Part shown: piece by piece, positions 32,949 through 36,224 of the stretch
Position numbering within the stretch: the stretch's first letter is position 1
How the letters are laid out: every line of letters starts with the position of its first letter
Assembly: GCA_031276135.1 (NCBI GenBank)
Contig: JAISNR010000175.1
Coordinates: 1 to 36,224, forward strand
DNA length: 36,224 bases
DNA from: Eubacteriales Family XIII. Incertae Sedis bacterium
Lineage (GTDB): Bacteria > Bacillota > Clostridia > Peptostreptococcales > Anaerovoracaceae
Reading direction: 5' to 3'
The notes under the pieces: model-generated
Databases searched by the model: none
Told to the model about the DNA's origin: nothing
The model's input: the letters and a program-made list of their open reading frames with translations, nothing else
Made by a program: the position numbers and the translations under genes

Positions 32949-35312
32949 CTACGCCCGGTTCTTGAGCGCCGCCATGAAATCCAATTTTTGTATCTTCCTG
33001 TACGTGGCCGCCTGCGCGAGCACGATGAAGCACGCGGTCAGGAGCATGCCTTGCAGATAGTGTTCCGGCCCCGCCCGCAGATGCATGGTGTACTGCTCCG
33101 TGCTGAATATGTCCGAGCTGTAGATTAGAAGCAGGTTGGCCAAGGGAACGCCGGCGAGAACGCCCGCCGCGGAGATCGCGTTGTTCTCCTTGAGCAGGAG
33201 CCGGAATATCTCTCCGCCCGAAAAGCCCAATACGCGCAGCGACGAGAATTCACGCTCCCTTTCGCCTATGCTGATGATGGTCGCGTTGTACACGATGGCG
33301 AAGCCCAGCACACCGCTCAGCAGCACCATAAAAAATATGAAGGAATTCATGATCTGCGTGTACTTTTGGAACACCTCCATCGTCGCGGCGAGCGAGGACA
33401 CGGACGCGACCGCCGGCAGCTCCAAGAGCTTGCTTTCGGCGCGCGGGTCGCCGGCGTTCAGGAAGAATCCCGTGACGACGCCCGGCTCGAAATACGCCCG
33501 CGCCAGAGCGTCCGCGCGCATGTAGGCGTTGACGCCCATGGCCTGATAGACGACGCCTTCCACCTCCATCCATCGATCCTCCCGGCCCGCGATGTACGAG
33601 TGCAGCTTGACGCCGTCGCCCACGCCGACGCGCAGCTTTTTCGCCGCGTAATCGCTGAGCAGGAGCCCGTCCTCGGGTATGGCGACCGCCTTGCCCGCCT
33701 TGTCCTTGAAATGATAAAATATGGTATCTTTTTCCAATCCGATGACCGTGAGCGCGATCTCGCGAGGGCCCGCGGACAGCAGAACGGGGTATTCCAACTT
33801 TCCCTCGAATTCGCCCGCGTCGTCCACGACGCGCGCCGCGACCGGGAGCGCCCGCTCCGAAACGGGCCGTTTGAAGGAGACGTTGTAATCCATGGATTGG
33901 AATTCCGCCAACCCCTCGCCCAGCATGTCCGACATCATGGAGGGCATGGTGACGACGTACACCAACATGCCGTAGGTGAGGAACACGCCCACCAACACGA
34001 AAACGGTGCGCTTTTTGTTGCGAAACACGTTTTTCATGGCCATTTTGTCGCTGAACGAAAGGCGTTTCCAGACGAAGCGAAGGCGTTCGAGCAAGATTCG
34101 CTTGCCGGGCTTCGGGGATTCCGTGAGCATGGAATCCGCCGGGGAAACGCGCGCCGCGCCCCGCGCGCCGAATAGCCCCGCCGCGACGCAAAACGCGCAG
34201 GCCATGCACAGCGAAAGCATCATGTACCGCGCGTCCTCGGTTCGGCCGATCGTCGGCAGATAGTAAAATTCCATGTAATAGGTGGTCATGGCGTTTGCCG
34301 CGCCCATGCCGGCGACCGCTCCCGCGAGGCCCCCGGCCAAGGCGACCAGCAGCGCGTATTTTACGTAATACAGCAGCACCCGCGCCGAGGAATGGCCGAG
34401 CGCCTTCAAGATGCCGATGGAGCGCAGGTCGCGCTTCACCATGCGTCCGAGCATCATGGCCAGAATCAGCGCGGCGATGAGCAGGAACAGGACGGGCAGG
34501 GCGGTGGCCACCGCGTTCAGCTGGTCGATTTCCGAGTTCATCATGGCGTGACTGATCTGATTTTCGCGCTTCACGACGCTCCGCAGGCCGCAATCGTCGA
34601 GCGCCTTTTCGACCTTCTCCGCGAGCGCGTCGCGCGCGTCGGCGTCGAGGCCGTCTTCTTCCATTATTTGTATATCGTTGAAGTCGGCGGGCCGGTTCAG
34701 CAGCAGCCGTCCAAGCCGCTCGTCCATATAGACGACCCCGTAGCTCGCGTTGTCGGGCAGGATGCCTTGGTCGGGATCCGTCAGATAGATGAATTCCGGG
34801 CTCGAAACGACGCCCGCCACGGAAAAATTCGCGGGGCGGCCCGCGATTTGCAGCGTGATTTCGTCGTCCGGCCGTATGCCGCGCGCGTTCGCGAACTGCC
34901 GTATCACGAGAACCTTGCGGCTGCCCTCCTCCAAAAGCTCACCCTCCTCGAGGAACAGGCGGTTGACGCGCGCGTCCGCCGGCGTCGCGATCAACTTGAC
35001 GCGCGCGCGGTCGTCTCCCGCCTCGCCCGTGAGAAAGGGCACGTCCTCGCTGATGCGCCCCTCCGCCGCCGCGACGCCGTCGATTTCCGCCAGAGAGCGA
35101 AGCTGCCGCGCGCCGGCGCCGTCCACGAGACAGGACAGATCGGCGAAGCCGTATGCGTCGTAATAGGCGTACATGCCCTGTTTCAGGTTCACGGCGGAGA
35201 TGTTCATGGTCATGTAGAAGATCAGCCCGATCGCGAGCACCGTCGCCACGGCGATGAACTGGCCCTTTGTTTCTCTTATTGTGCGGAACAAAAGCTTGTC
35301 GATCGCCTTCAT
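32949..35312 (-). CDS. FtsX/MacB-like ABC transporter permease
   Basis: MKAIDKLLFRTIRETKGQFIAVATVLAIGLIFYMTMN..., two FtsX-like TM blocks, IGEREREFSSLRVLGFSGGEI. Confidence 0.9.
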   Translation of the reverse strand: MKAIDKLLFRTIRETKGQFIAVATVLAIGLIFYMTMNISAVNLKQGMYAYYDAYGFADLSCLVDGAGARQLRSLAEIDGVAAAEGRISEDVPFLTGEAGDDRARVKLIATPADARVNRLFLEEGELLEEGSRKVLVIRQFANARGIRPDDEITLQIAGRPANFSVAGVVSSPEFIYLTDPDQGILPDNASYGVVYMDERLGRLLLNRPADFNDIQIMEEDGLDADARDALAEKVEKALDDCGLRSVVKRENQISHAMMNSEIDQLNAVATALPVLFLLIAALILAMMLGRMVKRDLRSIGILKALGHSSARVLLYYVKYALLVALAGGLAGAVAGMGAANAMTTYYMEFYYLPTIGRTEDARYMMLSLCMACAFCVAAGLFGARGAARVSPADSMLTESPKPGKRILLERLRFVWKRLSFSDKMAMKNVFRNKKRTVFVLVGVFLTYGMLVYVVTMPSMMSDMLGEGLAEFQSMDYNVSFKRPVSERALPVAARVVDDAGEFEGKLEYPVLLSAGPREIALTVIGLEKDTIFYHFKDKAGKAVAIPEDGLLLSDYAAKKLRVGVGDGVKLHSYIAGREDRWMEVEGVVYQAMGVNAYMRADALARAYFEPGVVTGFFLNAGDPRAESKLLELPAVASVSSLAATMEVFQKYTQIMNSFIFFMVLLSGVLGFAIVYNATIISIGEREREFSSLRVLGFSGGEIFRLLLKENNAISAAGVLAGVPLANLLLIYSSDIFSTEQYTMHLRAGPEHYLQGMLLTACFIVLAQAATYRKIQKLDFMAALKNRA

Positions 35313-35317
35313 ATGCT

Positions 35318-36025
35318 TTACCAGCGGATGTCGCGCGGATCCGCCGGGGCCGCGTTCACCCTGTTTTCGATCACCTCGCCGCTGCGCATGCGTATGACGC
35401 GGTCGCCCATGGCCGCGATGTCGGCGTTGTGCGTGATGACGACGACCGTCATCGCGAATTCCCGGTTCACCTTTTTCAGAAGCTCCAAAATGGTGACGCC
35501 CGTCTGAAAATCCAGCGCGCCCGTGGGTTCGTCGCAGAGCAGCAGCCTCGGGTTCTTCGCGATGGCGCGCGCGATGGAGACGCGCTGCTGCTCGCCGCCG
35601 GAGAGCTGCGAGGGGAAGTGATCCGCCCGCTCTCCGAGGCCAACATTGCGCAGGATCTCGCCGATGTCCAAGGGATCGCGGGATATCTCGACGGCGAGCT
35701 CCACGTTTTCCCGCGCCGTCAGGTTCGCCATCAGGTTGTAGAACTGAAAGACGAAGCCCACGCCGTACCTGCGGTATTCCGTCAAGCGCTTGTCGTCGAA
35801 GGCCGTGATCTCCATGCCGTCCACGAAGCAGCTGCCGCCGGACGGCGAATCCATGCCGCCGATGATGTTCAGGAGCGTGCTCTTGCCGCTGCCGCTGGGT
35901 CCGAGGATCACGACGAATTCGCCCGCGCCGATTTCAAAGCCGGCGTTCACGAGGGCGTGCACCGTCACCTCGCCCATGCGATAATCCTTCGAGAGGCCCT
36001 CGGCCCGTATGATCGGGTTTTCCAT
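35318..36025 (-). CDS. MacB/LolD-like ABC transporter ATP-binding protein
   Basis: [41 protein letters not shown]. Internal ATG at 36025 chosen. Confidence 0.92.
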   Translation of the reverse strand: MENPIIRAEGLSKDYRMGEVTVHALVNAGFEIGAGEFVVILGPSGSGKSTLLNIIGGMDSPSGGSCFVDGMEITAFDDKRLTEYRRYGVGFVFQFYNLMANLTARENVELAVEISRDPLDIGEILRNVGLGERADHFPSQLSGGEQQRVSIARAIAKNPRLLLCDEPTGALDFQTGVTILELLKKVNREFAMTVVVITHNADIAAMGDRVIRMRSGEVIENRVNAAPADPRDIRW

Positions 36026-36080
36026 GGGTGCCACCATTGCAACCGTTCGGCTGCCAAAACATTGCAAAAATACAGTTTGT

Positions 36081-36224
36081 GTTACTACTCACCAACTCAA
36101 ATCAGAACTACTCAAACGCCGCGTCAGTTTTGTTCAGATCGGGTTCTGCCGACCCATTTGGCTCCCGGAGCGTACACAGACGTACGTGAGGAAGCCAATA
36201 TGGGGCGGCAGGTTCCGAGATGGG
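36081..36224. repeat. Second, inverted and diverged copy of the MITE-like family, truncated by the window end; long foldback structure
   Basis: 36081-36132 is 43/52 identical to the reverse complement of 10143-10194, starting with the same TIR (GTTACTACTCACC). Then an imperfect foldback centred near GTACACAGACGTAC (36172-36185). Confidence 0.75.

Noticed and set aside
1-36224. CRISPR arrays, rRNA or prophage genes
   Set aside because: No regularly spaced direct repeats, rRNA-like sequence or phage structural proteins were seen in the sequence or ORF track.

Overview
This is a GC-rich bacterial window, probably Bacillota-like. From left to right it contains: (1) a roughly 750-bp non-coding region with DnaA-box-like motifs and a 22-bp inverted repeat; (2) an acyl-CoA dehydrogenase-etfB-etfA operon; (3) convergent gltD/gltB (glutamate synthase); (4) a DUF4349-type lipoprotein, an O-antigen-ligase-like membrane protein and a large SLH-domain protein; (5) a roughly 13-kb leftward C-P lyase (phosphonate) operon, phnG-H-I-J-K-M-L, then a PhnPP-like PHP phosphodiesterase, a hexapeptide acetyltransferase, a PotD/PhnS-type binding protein, a second CehA/McbA-like PHP hydrolase and a PhnTUV/PotABC-type ABC transporter, with a divergent GntR/PhnF-type regulator; (6) a protein with two copper-amine-oxidase-N (stalk) domains; (7) a MacA/MacB-like adaptor, FtsX permease and ATPase set. 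The strongest observation is in the C-P lyase. Its PhnJ is well conserved elsewhere but lacks three of the four cysteines of the canonical CX2CX21CX5C motif ([4Fe-4S] ligands and catalytic thiyl Cys). The neighbouring PhnK carries a Cys-rich N-terminal insertion (CX2C-X10-CCX2C-X5-C-X5-CX2C) absent from the E. coli-type protein as I recall it. A second strong signal is a MITE-like palindromic repeat with terminal inverted repeats and a perfect 8-bp target-site duplication (10082-10202). A diverged, inverted relative runs off the right edge of the window. All comparisons to known families are from memory; no searches were run.
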